Assembly (NCBI RefSeq): GCF_000269865.1
Contig: NZ_AKKV01000025.1
Location: forward strand, 62,001 to 126,000
Direction: 5' to 3'
DNA: 64,000 nt
Source: Fictibacillus macauensis ZFHKF-1
GTDB lineage: Bacteria > Bacillota > Bacilli > Bacillales > Fictibacillaceae
Shown here: positions 33,179 through 42,085 of the stretch, piece by piece
Layout of the letters: the number at the start of each line of letters is the position of its first letter
Numbering within the stretch: the stretch's first letter is position 1
Position numbers and translations under genes: made by a program
The notes under the pieces: generated by a model
Database searches by the model: none
What the model was told of the DNA's origin: nothing
What the model saw: only the letters and a program-made list of their open reading frames with translations

Positions 33179-34342
33179 TACGATCATTGGCGTTTTCGCC
33201 TGCCATCGCACGAGGATGAAGACGGTTACAAGTCCAGCCGTAGATAAAATTCCAAATAATAAATATGTTGTAAAAATGGAGTAATAATCAAAAATGATTC
33301 CTCCAACAAACGTACAAAACCAAGAACCAAGGCCATTTCCAACCGCCGTATATAAAGAAACGGCGGTTGCCCTAACATTGGTCGGCGTCGTTCCTCGAAT
33401 ATACTCCATCGCCGCCGGAATAAATAAGCCAACGGAAAATCCTTGAACAATTGTAGTAATCATTACAATGGTAATGGATGGTTCAAAAAAGTAAAACAAC
33501 CAGCGGGCGCTAGAAATAGCCGCTGCGAACATCATAACGTTCATAATACCGAATTTTCGTAGCGCCAAACCGGCAATTTTCATGAAGGGTGCTTCACTTC
33601 CTGCCGCGAGCAGAAATGCAATCCCCACAGCAGCAAGCGAGCCACCAATTCCTTGAATATAGAAGCTAAAATAAAAATTATTCGCAAAAATAGGGCCAAA
33701 CACAAGAAACGTCGTAAACAAAAAGAGCATAAAACTAGGCATTTTCACGAGCGTAGCAAGACCAGACCGCAAATCGGTTTTCATCATTTGCCCTTCGTTT
33801 GGCATATTTTTCACCATAAAAAAACAAAGAATAAGACTGATGGCGAAGGAATAAAAAATGACCGATACGCCAGAGGATCCCGCTAATTTCCCCATTACAA
33901 ATACAGCAATGGCAAAGCCAATCGCACCAAATAATCGGTAATTTCCATAGTCCTCTTTCATTTCATGAACATATGTTAACGCGATGCTATCAGAAACAGG
34001 TACGATCGCGCTTTGAAAAATAGCCAACGCAATCAACATGAAAATTAAAGCAACGTATTGATGAACATACAGCACAAGAAAGCCTAACAAACCGGTCACA
34101 ACAACCGAAAAAGCTAGCACATGTTTTGGCTTTCTCGTGAAATCTGTAATCATTCCCCAAAGTGGTTGTGCAAAAATCATAACAACTGGACTAATTGACA
34201 TAAGCGTGCCAATTTCAGTTCCCGATAATTTTGTAACATCTTTAAAGTATACACCTAGCAATGGAAATAAACTACCAAATGCGAAAAATGACAGCACATA
34301 AAACGATTTTAAACTAAACGAGGTTTTTTTATGACTGTTCAC
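33158..34342 (-). CDS. MFS transporter, LacY/nucleoside-symporter-like
   Basis: 394-aa protein with 12 hydrophobic segments and the MFS_1-like pattern (SLFPLLGVYFKDVTKLSGTEIG near the N terminus, WGMITDFTRKPK as the loop 2-3 signature). This branch includes sugar and nucleoside proton symporters; the substrate cannot be assigned. Transcribed alone, convergent with ytkP. Confidence 0.82.
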   Translation of the reverse strand: MNSHKKTSFSLKSFYVLSFFAFGSLFPLLGVYFKDVTKLSGTEIGTLMSISPVVMIFAQPLWGMITDFTRKPKHVLAFSVVVTGLLGFLVLYVHQYVALIFMLIALAIFQSAIVPVSDSIALTYVHEMKEDYGNYRLFGAIGFAIAVFVMGKLAGSSGVSVIFYSFAISLILCFFMVKNMPNEGQMMKTDLRSGLATLVKMPSFMLFLFTTFLVFGPIFANNFYFSFYIQGIGGSLAAVGIAFLLAAGSEAPFMKIAGLALRKFGIMNVMMFAAAISSARWLFYFFEPSITIVMITTIVQGFSVGLFIPAAMEYIRGTTPTNVRATAVSLYTAVGNGLGSWFCTFVGGIIFDYYSIFTTYLLFGILSTAGLVTVFILVRWQAKTPMIVENRELG

Positions 34343-34382
34343 TACTGTCTCGTCCCCTCTTTCTTTTAACCCTTATTTCTGT

Positions 34383-35777
34383 TTAGCGCGCTAATTCATA
34401 AATGGCTTCCGCATATATGGCACAAGCGTTAATGAGATCCTCTACAAACATGTATTCATCCTTTTGGTGAGCAACGTCTTCACGTCCTGGAAATAAGGCT
34501 CCAAATGCAACACCAGCCTTTAAGGAGCGTGCATATGTACCTCCACCAATGGCAATAGGCTTACCGGATAGACCCGTTTGTTCTTCGTATACCTTTCGTA
34601 ACGTCTGCACTAAGGTATGATTTTCATCAATAAAATGCGGACGCGTATGCTTAATAATTGAAATGTCAAAGGCATGGTCACTTGCAAGCTGCTGCATTTT
34701 CGCTAATACTTGGTCACCATCATGTTGAACAGGGTAGCGAACATTTAAACCGATAGTACTTTTACCGTGTTCATAAGAAAAAACACCTGCATTAACAGTG
34801 AGTGGTCCACTGACCTCATCTTCAGAAGCAATGCCTAATGCAACACCTTGCGTTTCTTGTACATACGTCGCTACAAATGTAACATACTGTTTCCCTGCTT
34901 CATCTAACGCTTGTGTCGAAAGGAATTGCGCCAGCATAACCCCAGCATTGATTCCGAATTCCGGTGTACTTCCGTGTGCTGATTTTCCCTGTAATGTTAA
35001 ATGAATACGTTCACCCTTCACTTCGGATGATCCTGCTGCTTGATGTTGTGCAAGATACGCATCAAAAGCTTTACAAAGAGCAGCGTCTCCAGAAATGACC
35101 GCCTCGGCAACGTCAGGAACCATATTTAACCGGCGACCCGAATGAAACGATTGCAGCACATAATCTCCTGTTAGTGAGGCCACATTAGGACGACCTGTCC
35201 ACTCTACGTTAAGCATACCTTTTTCTGCATGAATAATAGGAAAATCCGCATCAGGTGCAAAACCAATGCTTGGCATCTCTTCACTTTCAAAATAGCGCTT
35301 CACACAACGCCATTGACTTTCTTCATCTGTTCCTAAAATAAGACGAACTCGTTTAGAAAGAGGTAGCTTTAGTTCTTGCACAATTTTCATCGCGTAAAAA
35401 GCTGCCATTGTTGGCCCTTTATCATCAATCGCCCCGCGCGCATAAAGCTTGCCATCTTTAATTTCTCCGCCAAAAGGATCAACACTCCAGCCGTCGCCTT
35501 CTGGTACAACATCTAAATGACCGAGAATGCCTACAAGTTCTTCTCCTTGCCCCATTTCTAAATGAGCCGCATAGCCTTCTACATTTTTCACGGTCATTTC
35601 AGCCGAATGACCTAGCTTCATCATATAGTTCAGCGCTTCTGCAATGCCTTCACCAAATGGTGCTTCTGCAGCGTTGTGTTCCTCGTCTAGAACGCTGCGA
35701 ATTTGCAGTAATCCTTGCGTTTCTTTCAACAAATCCTCTTTTCGTTTGACTACTTCTGCTTTCCAATCAATTTTCAT
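34383..35777 (-). CDS. pepV: Dipeptidase PepV
   Basis: M20 di-zinc dipeptidase (464 aa) that cleaves dipeptides, including D-Ala-containing ones in related enzymes. Metal and catalytic blocks: LGHLDVVPEGDGW, GAIDDKGPTMAA, GTDEESQWRCVKRYF, APDADFPIIHAEKG and the late GREDVAHQKDEYM (His). Full length, ATG after AAAGGTG. Confidence 0.94.
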   Translation of the reverse strand: MKIDWKAEVVKRKEDLLKETQGLLQIRSVLDEEHNAAEAPFGEGIAEALNYMMKLGHSAEMTVKNVEGYAAHLEMGQGEELVGILGHLDVVPEGDGWSVDPFGGEIKDGKLYARGAIDDKGPTMAAFYAMKIVQELKLPLSKRVRLILGTDEESQWRCVKRYFESEEMPSIGFAPDADFPIIHAEKGMLNVEWTGRPNVASLTGDYVLQSFHSGRRLNMVPDVAEAVISGDAALCKAFDAYLAQHQAAGSSEVKGERIHLTLQGKSAHGSTPEFGINAGVMLAQFLSTQALDEAGKQYVTFVATYVQETQGVALGIASEDEVSGPLTVNAGVFSYEHGKSTIGLNVRYPVQHDGDQVLAKMQQLASDHAFDISIIKHTRPHFIDENHTLVQTLRKVYEEQTGLSGKPIAIGGGTYARSLKAGVAFGALFPGREDVAHQKDEYMFVEDLINACAIYAEAIYELAR

Positions 35778-35886
35778 GATTTATCACCTTTCTTTCCTAG
35801 CTAGTCATATCATCTCATGTTTTTCTTGTGACCGAAAGACGTTTATCGTCATTTTCTCTTCCATATCCTCCTTCTTAACTTTTCTA

Positions 35887-35915
35887 TTGACAAAAATCAT
35901 TTTATCATTTATAAT
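35887..35915 (+). promoter_or_regulatory. Consensus sigma-A promoter of a structured RNA
   Basis: TTGACA (35887-35892), exactly 17 bp, TATAAT (35910-35915): a full consensus promoter. No ORF follows at the right distance; the transcript starting near 35922 enters the structured region described next. Confidence 0.85.
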
Positions 35916-35921
35916 ATCGCG

Positions 35922-36088
35922 TAAATAGGAGGTGCAGGTTATACTAGTAAGATGAGCATTTTGTTTGGAACAAAGGGCACATAACTGCTGCTAAGCCACC
36001 AATACTTCACCAAAGACATAGATAAATTCATGACGAAATCATGGCTAAGCAGCGAGGAAACCTACCACGGGTTATCTTCGCTTTTTTA
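35922..36088 (+). ncRNA. Structured leader or small RNA with intrinsic terminator
   Basis: About 165 nt without a coding frame. Stem P1 pairs 35931-35933 and 35936-35940 (GGT-GC-AGGTT) with 36059-36066 (AACCTACC). A small hairpin TTTGTT-TGG-AACAAA spans 35961-35975. Stem P3 pairs 35986-35998 with 36042-36054 (11 Watson-Crick pairs, one GU, one mismatch). The 3' end can instead fold into a terminator, 36052-36063 with 36069-36081 followed by T6. The terminator uses the 3' strands of both P1 and P3, so the two folds exclude each other, as in riboswitches. It lacks the signatures of the lysine, SAM, TPP, FMN, cobalamin, purine, glycine, T-box, ydaO and ykkC classes. It may be a stand-alone sRNA or a leader of the DeoR-type gene at 36201. 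Confidence 0.65.
36052..36088 (+). terminator. Intrinsic terminator of the structured RNA
   Basis: GCGAGGA-AACCT / GGGTT-A-TCTTCGC with one bulge and a 5-nt loop, then TTTTTT. Confidence 0.8.
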
Positions 36089-36156
36089 TTTCCTTTTTAT
36101 AAGAAATTTCATAAAAGTTTAATGCTTTTTTCATAATAAATTACCATCTTTTTACC

Positions 36157-36162
36157 TATAAT
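36157..36162 (+). promoter_or_regulatory. -10 element before the DeoR-type gene
   Basis: TATAAT 39 bp upstream of the chosen TTG start. The -35 is poor. If used, the ATG at 36168 could not be the start because the transcript would begin at about 36169. Confidence 0.4.
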
Positions 36163-36200
36163 TTATTATGAACGACATTACTTGTATAGGGAGTGGTTTT

Positions 36201-36419
36201 TTGAGTCCTTCAACTAACCGTATGTTGAACCGTGTAAAATCCATGTATCTTTTTATTAAAAAGAAAGGGACCGTTACAACGCGAGAATTGGTTGAAGAAT
36301 TTGGGACTACGCAGCGCACTATCCAACGAGATCTGAACGTATTAGCCTACAATAAACTTGTTACAAGCCCAAGTCGAGGGCTATGGCAAGCAACTTCTAA
36401 GAAAGTTAAAGTATCATAA
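36201..36419 (+). CDS. ytzE: Small DeoR-type helix-turn-helix protein (YtzE-like)
   Basis: 72-aa protein consisting of a single winged helix: SMYLFIKKKGTVTTRELVEEF then GTTQRTIQRDLNVLAYNKLV (recognition helix TQRTIQRDLNVL). No effector domain, unlike full-length DeoR proteins. An ATG at 36168 is in frame, but GGGAGTGG fits the TTG at 36201, which also gives the short family length. It lies downstream of the structured RNA and may be controlled by it. Targets unknown. Confidence 0.8.
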   Translation: MSPSTNRMLNRVKSMYLFIKKKGTVTTRELVEEFGTTQRTIQRDLNVLAYNKLVTSPSRGLWQATSKKVKVS

Positions 36420-36429
36420 ATGGAAATAA

Positions 36430-36461
36430 CCCCCCTTCCTTTAAAGAGGGGGGCTTTTTTT
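36430..36461 (+). terminator. Terminator of the DeoR-type gene
   Basis: CCCCCCTT...AAGAGGGGGG then CTTTTTTT; convergent with the PRC-barrel gene. Confidence 0.85.
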
Positions 36462-36469
36462 GTTTTGCT

Positions 36470-37114
36470 TTACAGCGTATAGAGGTCGTCCACTTCTTTA
36501 ACGAGCACTCCGTTCCACGCAGATGAAACAATCCATTTTTGCTCAGCCCACTTGGGCACGCCATTCATTTTCATGTATTTATGACCTTCACCGAACAGCG
36601 TCGAGAATACACCTTCTGTAATTTCAAAGGCAACGCCGACCTGATCTTGCGTTTGTATAATAATATCTTTAATTTTCCCGATTTTCTCGCCCGCTTCATT
36701 TTCAACACTCCAACCAAAAAAGGAGGTGAGCGAAATACATTCTTTCGGCTCTTCAATCTGCTGATCATACCCTTTATATTCAATGCTTTCACCAATATTC
36801 ACAACATTGAACCACGGTACATAACGAACTTCTGTACGTGGGGAGGTTGATGTTTCTGGATAACCAACGCCACTTAACGGTGTTGATTGTGAACCAATTC
36901 CACTCGTCGCCACTTGCATATTGAGCACGCTTTCATCGATTGGCGCAGATACAGCTCCCCTTCCTTCATCAGCTAGTACTTTCTGCTCAAAAACAACGTA
37001 ACATAGTGAAAAGTCATATTGATTGAGCAGAATGTTGTCCACAAAGTGTTTTTCTTGATCATTTTCTGTTAATACGAGTGGTCTATTTAAGAGTGTAGAT
37101 CCTTTAATTAGCAT
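36470..37114 (-). CDS. PRC-barrel domain protein
   Basis: 214-aa cytoplasmic protein. The C-terminal half is a PRC barrel: SLTSFFGWSVENEAGEKIGKIKDIII. The N-terminal half (STLLNRPLVL...) looks like a second, divergent barrel, joined by a Ser/Pro/Thr-rich linker. PRC barrels bind RNA or proteins (RimM, YlmC/YmxH). Specific role unknown. Transcribed alone, with AAGGAGG before ATG. Confidence 0.75.
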   Translation of the reverse strand: MLIKGSTLLNRPLVLTENDQEKHFVDNILLNQYDFSLCYVVFEQKVLADEGRGAVSAPIDESVLNMQVATSGIGSQSTPLSGVGYPETSTSPRTEVRYVPWFNVVNIGESIEYKGYDQQIEEPKECISLTSFFGWSVENEAGEKIGKIKDIIIQTQDQVGVAFEITEGVFSTLFGEGHKYMKMNGVPKWAEQKWIVSSAWNGVLVKEVDDLYTL

Positions 37115-37153
37115 ACGTAGTACCTCCTTTTTATGGAAAGTACCCTATCCTTT

Positions 37154-37876
37154 TTATTCTAAACCTTCTTTTCCCGTTAACTGCGCCATTTCTTCTGCAC
37201 TTAATTCTTTATATTCACCGAGCGCTAACGTCTCATCAAGCGGTAAGTGATTCATTTTCGTACGCTTTAAATACACAACCTCTTTACCGACCGCTTGAAA
37301 CATTCGCTTTACTTGATGAAACTTTCCTTCTGTAATAACAAGCTCAATTTCAGATTGTTCACCACTATGCAAAATCGTTAGCTCACCAGGCTTCGTTTCA
37401 TACCCATCTTCTAAAATAACCCCTTGTTTGAAAGCTAACACATCCTCTTCGGTTACTACGCCAGAAATTTTCGCATAATACGTTTTAGGGACATGTTTTT
37501 TAGGGGATAAAAGCATGTGGGATAATTGACCATTATTAGTCAATATTAGCAATCCTTCCGTGTCTTTATCTAACCGACCAACCGGAAAAGGTTCCAATAC
37601 CGCATCTTGATCGGTCAATAAATCCACAACTGTTTCCTGATGAGCATCCTCTGTTGCAGAGATTACACCTGCTGGTTTGTTCATCATTAAATAAATGTAC
37701 TCTTTATATTCAATGACTTCATCATATACCGTTACTTTTTGTTTTTGCGGATCTACCTGTACTTTGCTATCTTTCACGGCTACATCATCCACTTTCACAC
37801 AGCCTGATTTTAAGAGTTGCTTTACCTCTTTACGACTTCCAAATCCAGTATGTGCTAACAACTTATCAATTCTCAT
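37154..37876 (-). CDS. ytzG: Small-subunit rRNA pseudouridine synthase (RsuA family)
   Basis: RsuA/RluE-family enzyme (240 aa), probably making pseudouridine in 16S rRNA. N-terminal S4 domain MRIDKLLAHTGFGSRKEVKQ, catalytic block PVGRLDKDTEGLLILTNNG (Asp nucleophile) near residue 100, and the C-terminal EGKFHQVKRMFQAVG. The ATG at 37876 begins the standard MRIDKLLAHTG; an ATG two codons earlier is also open. Confidence 0.92.
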   Translation of the reverse strand: MRIDKLLAHTGFGSRKEVKQLLKSGCVKVDDVAVKDSKVQVDPQKQKVTVYDEVIEYKEYIYLMMNKPAGVISATEDAHQETVVDLLTDQDAVLEPFPVGRLDKDTEGLLILTNNGQLSHMLLSPKKHVPKTYYAKISGVVTEEDVLAFKQGVILEDGYETKPGELTILHSGEQSEIELVITEGKFHQVKRMFQAVGKEVVYLKRTKMNHLPLDETLALGEYKELSAEEMAQLTGKEGLE

Positions 37877-37990
37877 GAACATTCCAACCCACTTTCTTTT
37901 GTATTAAGCATATTTTCCTATAAAATTTCAAATTATTGCTTTATAATTAGTAATTGAGGGTATTTTAGTACTATAGGAGGAGATTTACTC

Positions 37991-38419
37991 ATGAAACGCA
38001 AAATAGGACTTTTAGCTACTGCTCGAAAAAAACTAGGACATTCAGCTGCCGCCATAGATTTATACATAAGCCCTCTGTTTGTGAAATCTGTTCATTACGC
38101 CAAACAAACATATGACGCTTTCTACTTCTATAGTGCAAAAGAAGGACTCGTAACAGTGGATGAGCAAATAGAGCCATATAACGTTTCCATTAAAAACTTC
38201 TCATCACGAGAAAAACGACAATGGGCCCATGAAGTAGTTCAACAGCTTTTAACCCACGAACAACCGAGCGGCTGTCATATTTACCTACATGGTGGTATGG
38301 TGTACCGTGAACATCTACAGCCTGCTTTACAAGCAGCTGGTTATACGTTTGAAGTTCCTCTCGAAGGGTATAGCATCGGCAATCAACTTAAATGGTACGA
38401 TGAACAAAACAAACGATAG
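37991..38419 (+). CDS. DUF6884-like protein of unknown function
   Basis: 142 aa with a strong AGGAGGAG site. The middle fits the DUF6884/YaaA-like pattern: AIDLYISPLFVKSVHYAKQTY, FYFYSAKEGLVTVDEQIEPY, then REKRQWAHEVVQQLL and a strand with CHIYLHGGMVYREHL. The usual N-terminal Cys of this fold (CSK or similar) is replaced by ATARKKLG. Distant relatives act in DNA or nucleotide metabolism; no function is claimed. Own terminator, so monocistronic. Confidence 0.65.
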   Translation: MKRKIGLLATARKKLGHSAAAIDLYISPLFVKSVHYAKQTYDAFYFYSAKEGLVTVDEQIEPYNVSIKNFSSREKRQWAHEVVQQLLTHEQPSGCHIYLHGGMVYREHLQPALQAAGYTFEVPLEGYSIGNQLKWYDEQNKR

Positions 38420-38422
38420 AAG

Positions 38423-38459
38423 AAAGAAGGTCCTTCCACACTAAAAGGACCTTCTTTTT
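38423..38459. terminator. Bidirectional terminator
   Basis: AAAGAAGGTCCTT / AAGGACCTTCTTT around an 11-nt loop, between the DUF6884-like gene and ytgP. Confidence 0.9.
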
Positions 38460-38469
38460 ACACTTCGAT

Positions 38470-40107
38470 TTATGAGGATGCTTTCGTTTTACGCTTCCGA
38501 TTTAAAAAGCCTAAACGCTGTCCAAGCACGATTTGCAGCAAACCCGAACGCATAGATAGCACTACATACGTTATGCCTCCAACGACGATGCCAACGACCA
38601 GAACTTCGATTCCTCGCAGTTTTGTGTAGACATCATTAAAGGATGCTTCAATCGGCGCTTTTACGAGCAATACGACAGCAGCCATTGCTATACAAAAGAC
38701 CACAATCAACGCTGTTCTTCGCAGCACCCATTTAAATTGAAACTCTCCATATTTACGAATTACATATAAATTAATAGCAATTGATACCGTATAGCCAATA
38801 TTGGTTGCAATAATGGAACCTGTTCCTTGCCATAAGTAAATGAAAGGAATGTTTAAAGATAATTTAAATAGAATGCCAACTAACATACTTAACAACGCAA
38901 ACTTTTGACGATTTAACCCTTGGAGTATGGCCGCAGTAACTGTAAACATAGCAAACCAAACACCCGAAAGCGAATACCAGCGCAAGAGGTTTCCCCCAAG
39001 ATCAATATCTCCTAATTTAAAGAGTGTACCGTAGGCCGGATATGCGAGGGCAGATAAGCCCACTGCAGCCGGCACAGTTAAGAATAATGTAATTTGAAAG
39101 GCTTGCGTAATTTGTTGATTTAACGCATCAAAATCGCGTTCCGTATACGATTTTGTAATGACTGGGATCAGCGTTAGGGCAAACGCTGTTGCTAATGAAA
39201 CGGGAATCATTACAAGCTGATGCGATGTTTGCGTAACCATCGCAAATACATTTTCCGCTTTAGCAGCTGAATAGCCAACATTTTGCAACGTATCAACAAT
39301 CGTGAACTGATCAATAATTTTATAAAGAGGAATCGCTAGTCCTACAGCTACAAATGGAATGGCGTAGGAAATAATTTCTTTATAGATAGCTGGAAGCGAG
39401 ATTTCTGTCTTCGTGACCGATTGGGCATACATTTCGCGCAAATAAGAGCGCCTTTTATACCAATACCATAATAAAATAACGAGACCTGCAATCGCGCCTA
39501 ATGTCGCCGCAAACGTCGCTTGTCCAACCGCTGACGTTAGCGTGCCATTTACAATATGAATAATCACGTAACCCGACGCTAAAATGTAAACAATCCGGAC
39601 GATTTGCTCAATTACTTGAGAAACAGCGGTCGGTCCCATCGATTGAAAGCCTTGGAAATAGCCGCGAATTAAACTCATAGCTGGCACAAAAATAAGGGCC
39701 GTACTGACCATGCGAATGACGTACGTAATATCGTCAACCGTATTGCCATCCCCGCTTTTATGACTTCCTAAAATGTTGCCGGCGATGCTTGGCGCAATTA
39801 CATAGAGGATGATAAAGGCGATGATACCAGTTGCGGTCATCACCACTAGACCTGAACGCAACATCCGTCGCCCTGTCATATAATCACCGAGCGCATTATA
39901 CTTTGATACAAATTTTGAAACAGCGAGCGGTACGCCCATTGTGGCAATGCTTAAAAGAATCGTATATGGATTGTAAGCATAGCCATACAGCGCCAATCCC
40001 TTCGTTCCAACGAGAGCGTTAAACGGAACAATATAAATAAGTCCGATAAACTTAGAAAAGAAGGTAGCTGCTGTTAAAATTAAAGTTCCACGTAATAACC
40101 GGGACAT
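38470..40107 (-). CDS. ytgP: MurJ-like lipid flippase YtgP
   Basis: MATE/MVF-superfamily polytopic protein (545 aa, about 14 membrane helices). B. subtilis YtgP can replace MurJ, the lipid II flippase of peptidoglycan synthesis. Seen: an Arg-rich N terminus MSRLLRGTLILTAATFFSKFIG, FVPAMSLIRGYFQGFQSMGPTA (conserved Arg/Gln segment) and basic cytoplasmic C terminus. Full length. Confidence 0.92.
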   Translation of the reverse strand: MSRLLRGTLILTAATFFSKFIGLIYIVPFNALVGTKGLALYGYAYNPYTILLSIATMGVPLAVSKFVSKYNALGDYMTGRRMLRSGLVVMTATGIIAFIILYVIAPSIAGNILGSHKSGDGNTVDDITYVIRMVSTALIFVPAMSLIRGYFQGFQSMGPTAVSQVIEQIVRIVYILASGYVIIHIVNGTLTSAVGQATFAATLGAIAGLVILLWYWYKRRSYLREMYAQSVTKTEISLPAIYKEIISYAIPFVAVGLAIPLYKIIDQFTIVDTLQNVGYSAAKAENVFAMVTQTSHQLVMIPVSLATAFALTLIPVITKSYTERDFDALNQQITQAFQITLFLTVPAAVGLSALAYPAYGTLFKLGDIDLGGNLLRWYSLSGVWFAMFTVTAAILQGLNRQKFALLSMLVGILFKLSLNIPFIYLWQGTGSIIATNIGYTVSIAINLYVIRKYGEFQFKWVLRRTALIVVFCIAMAAVVLLVKAPIEASFNDVYTKLRGIEVLVVGIVVGGITYVVLSMRSGLLQIVLGQRLGFLNRKRKTKASS

Positions 40108-40303
40108 GAATCCATCTCCTACTTATAAAATGCTGCTAGTATTAGCAAAGACATTGTACAAACCTGCACAATCAAAACACCAATAGTATTGTAACATAAG
40201 CCTGTATTGGAAACAGAGTTTTTCATTTCACAATTTATATGATATGTTGTAAAAATAGCGAAAGTTTCGCTCGTATTATGATGGAAGCAGGTGTATGTAA
40301 CAC

Positions 40304-41560
40304 ATGAAATATGATGTAATCGTAATCGGAGGAGGCCCTTCTGGTTTAATGGCTTCAGTGGCTGCCGCCTCAAATGGCGCGCGCGTTCTCCTTCTTGATA
40401 AAGGAGATAAACTAGGTCGAAAGCTGGCCATTTCAGGAGGAGGGCGCTGTAACGTTACGAATCGTCTCCCAGTAGATGAAATCATTCAACATATTCCCGG
40501 AAACGGCCGCTTTTTATATAGCGCTTTTTCCATTTTCAACAATGAACATATTATTGCTTTTTTCGAAGGCTTAGGCATTGCTTTAAAAGAAGAAGATAAC
40601 GGGCGCATGTTTCCCGTTAGTAATAAAGCGAGCGATGTCGTCGCTGCCCTACTAAATAAAATCAAAGCACTAGGCGTGACTATTTGGAGTAATACTCCTG
40701 TAGAAACGATTCAATATGACGAAGAAGCTGTTACCGCTGTTGTGTTGAAAAACGGAACCGTACTACCAACCAAAGCTGTAATTGTTGCTGTTGGCGGCAA
40801 GTCTGTTCCTCATACCGGTTCAACAGGCGACGGCTATCATTGGGCAAAAAAAGCTGGCCATACGATTACCGACTTATATCCTACCGAAGTACCGATTACG
40901 TCAAAAGAAGCCTTTGTTACCTCTAAAACGTTACAAGGTCTTTCCTTACGAAACATTTCCTTATCGGTATGGAATCCAAAAGGAAAGCTCATTAAAGCAC
41001 ACAGTGGCGATATGATTTTCACGCACTTTGGCATTTCTGGACCAGCCGCCTTACGCTGTAGCCAATATGTTGTCAAAGCGCTCAAAAAATTCAAAACAAC
41101 TACAATTTCGATGGCTGTTGATGCTTTTCCAGACAAACATGAAGAAACGCTGTTCCAAGAACTTAACGCACTCTTTAAAGATGAGCCGAAAAAAGCCCTT
41201 AAAAACGTGTTAAAAGGCATTGTACCTGAACGCTATCTTCTCTTTTTAGTAGAAAAAGCAGGATTATCTCCTGACGTTACAGGCGAACATTTACCAAAAC
41301 AACACTTTCGTGACTTTGTAACACTACTTAAGAAGTTCACCTTTGAAGTCAATGGAACCTTATCCATAGAGAAAGCCTTCGTAACAGGTGGAGGTGTTTC
41401 CGTGAAAGAAATAGAACCGAAAACAATGGCTTCTAAGAAAAAAGCAGGATTATACTTCTGTGGAGAAGTGCTTGACTTGCATGGCTACACAGGAGGCTAT
41501 AACATTACCGTCGCATTCGTTACCGGACATCTTGCCGGAACGAACGCTGCACAACACTAA
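40304..41560 (+). CDS. ytfP: HI0933-family FAD-dependent oxidoreductase YtfP
   Basis: 418-aa flavoprotein. Dinucleotide fold [18 protein letters not shown] (residues 5-22), [16 protein letters not shown] (family hallmark, about 38-53), [21 protein letters not shown] and C-terminal [21 protein letters not shown]. Role not established; the family is widespread and probably reduces an unknown substrate. Divergent from ytgP. Confidence 0.9.
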   Translation: MKYDVIVIGGGPSGLMASVAAASNGARVLLLDKGDKLGRKLAISGGGRCNVTNRLPVDEIIQHIPGNGRFLYSAFSIFNNEHIIAFFEGLGIALKEEDNGRMFPVSNKASDVVAALLNKIKALGVTIWSNTPVETIQYDEEAVTAVVLKNGTVLPTKAVIVAVGGKSVPHTGSTGDGYHWAKKAGHTITDLYPTEVPITSKEAFVTSKTLQGLSLRNISLSVWNPKGKLIKAHSGDMIFTHFGISGPAALRCSQYVVKALKKFKTTTISMAVDAFPDKHEETLFQELNALFKDEPKKALKNVLKGIVPERYLLFLVEKAGLSPDVTGEHLPKQHFRDFVTLLKKFTFEVNGTLSIEKAFVTGGGVSVKEIEPKTMASKKKAGLYFCGEVLDLHGYTGGYNITVAFVTGHLAGTNAAQH

Positions 41561-41582
41561 AGCAAGAGAAGAGTCTGGGACA

Positions 41583-41643
41583 GCACATAAAAAATGGCTT
41601 CATCATCCGTTTCGGTGATCAAGCCATTTTTTTATGTCGTGCG
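41583..41643 (+). terminator. Long hairpin after ytfP
   Basis: GCAC-ATAAAAAATGGCTT ... AAGCCATTTTTTTATG-GTGC with inner pairing, a strong bidirectional terminator. It is preceded by GAGTCTGGGACAGCAC, an intergenic motif I have seen in similar form elsewhere in Bacillales. Confidence 0.75.
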
Positions 41644-41710
41644 TATATAAGCAGCCATCGAATGCACCAAAAATTGGAATAGAGAGCAAACTCTTCTGTA
41701 AACACGCGGG

Positions 41711-41886
41711 GACCAGATCCGTTCGCGCGCAGGAGACCCCGATTCGCGCGCAGACCAAGTCCGTTCGCGCGCAGGAGTCCTCGATTCGCGCGCAGAGCAG
41801 GTCCGTTCGCGCGCAGGAGCCCCCGATTCGTGCGCAGACCAGGTCCGTTCGCGCGCAGGGGCCCTCGATTCGCGCGCAGACCAGGT
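41711..41886. repeat. 42-bp tandem repeat (two 21-bp halves), four copies
   Basis: Four direct 42-bp units start at 41711, 41753, 41795 and 41837, with a partial fifth at 41879. Each unit contains two related 21-bp halves ending in TTCGCGCGCA (one variant TTCGTGCGCA), so the GCGCGC core recurs every 21 bp, two helical turns. GC content is far above the flanks. Open frames over it translate into Cys-Ala-Arg or Arg-Ala-Gln heptads and have no ribosome sites, so it is read as non-coding DNA. It lies in a 562-bp stretch (41561-42122) that has no gene I can support. Confidence 0.9.
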
Positions 41887-42021
41887 AAATTGCTTCCAAC
41901 AACGTAGGTAAAGGATGAAAAATAGAGAAAATGAAGAGATTATCTCGTAAATACGCTCAAAAATGAGAAGAAAGAGCGTAAAAGCTCTTCAATGATGACG
42001 AAAAGAGTAAAGCGCACAAGA

Positions 42022-42085
42022 GATTCCGATTCGCGAGCGGAAGCCCTCGATACGCGCGCAACCAAATCAATTCCCCGCATGCGCA
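42022..42085. repeat. Decayed copies of the 21-bp repeat
   Basis: ATTCGCGAGCG (42029), ATACGCGCGCA (42050) and ATTCCCCGCATGCGCA (42070) keep the ~21-bp phase and core of the array above with substitutions. A degenerate remnant 135 bp downstream. Confidence 0.65.

Noticed and set aside
35922-36088. Lysine riboswitch or T-box as the identity of the structured RNA
   Set aside because: It begins with GAGGTGC like lysine aptamers but lacks the GCCGAAG and GGCTGTC elements; there is no T-box core sequence.
41634-41888. Open frame encoding Arg-Ala-Gln repeats on the plus strand
   Set aside because: Same repeat array in another frame, no ribosome site, starts inside the ytfP terminator.
41603-41902. 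Open frame encoding Cys-Ala-Arg heptad repeats
   Set aside because: It is the 42-bp DNA repeat read on the minus strand; the repeat length is a multiple of three so all frames stay open, and there is no ribosome site.
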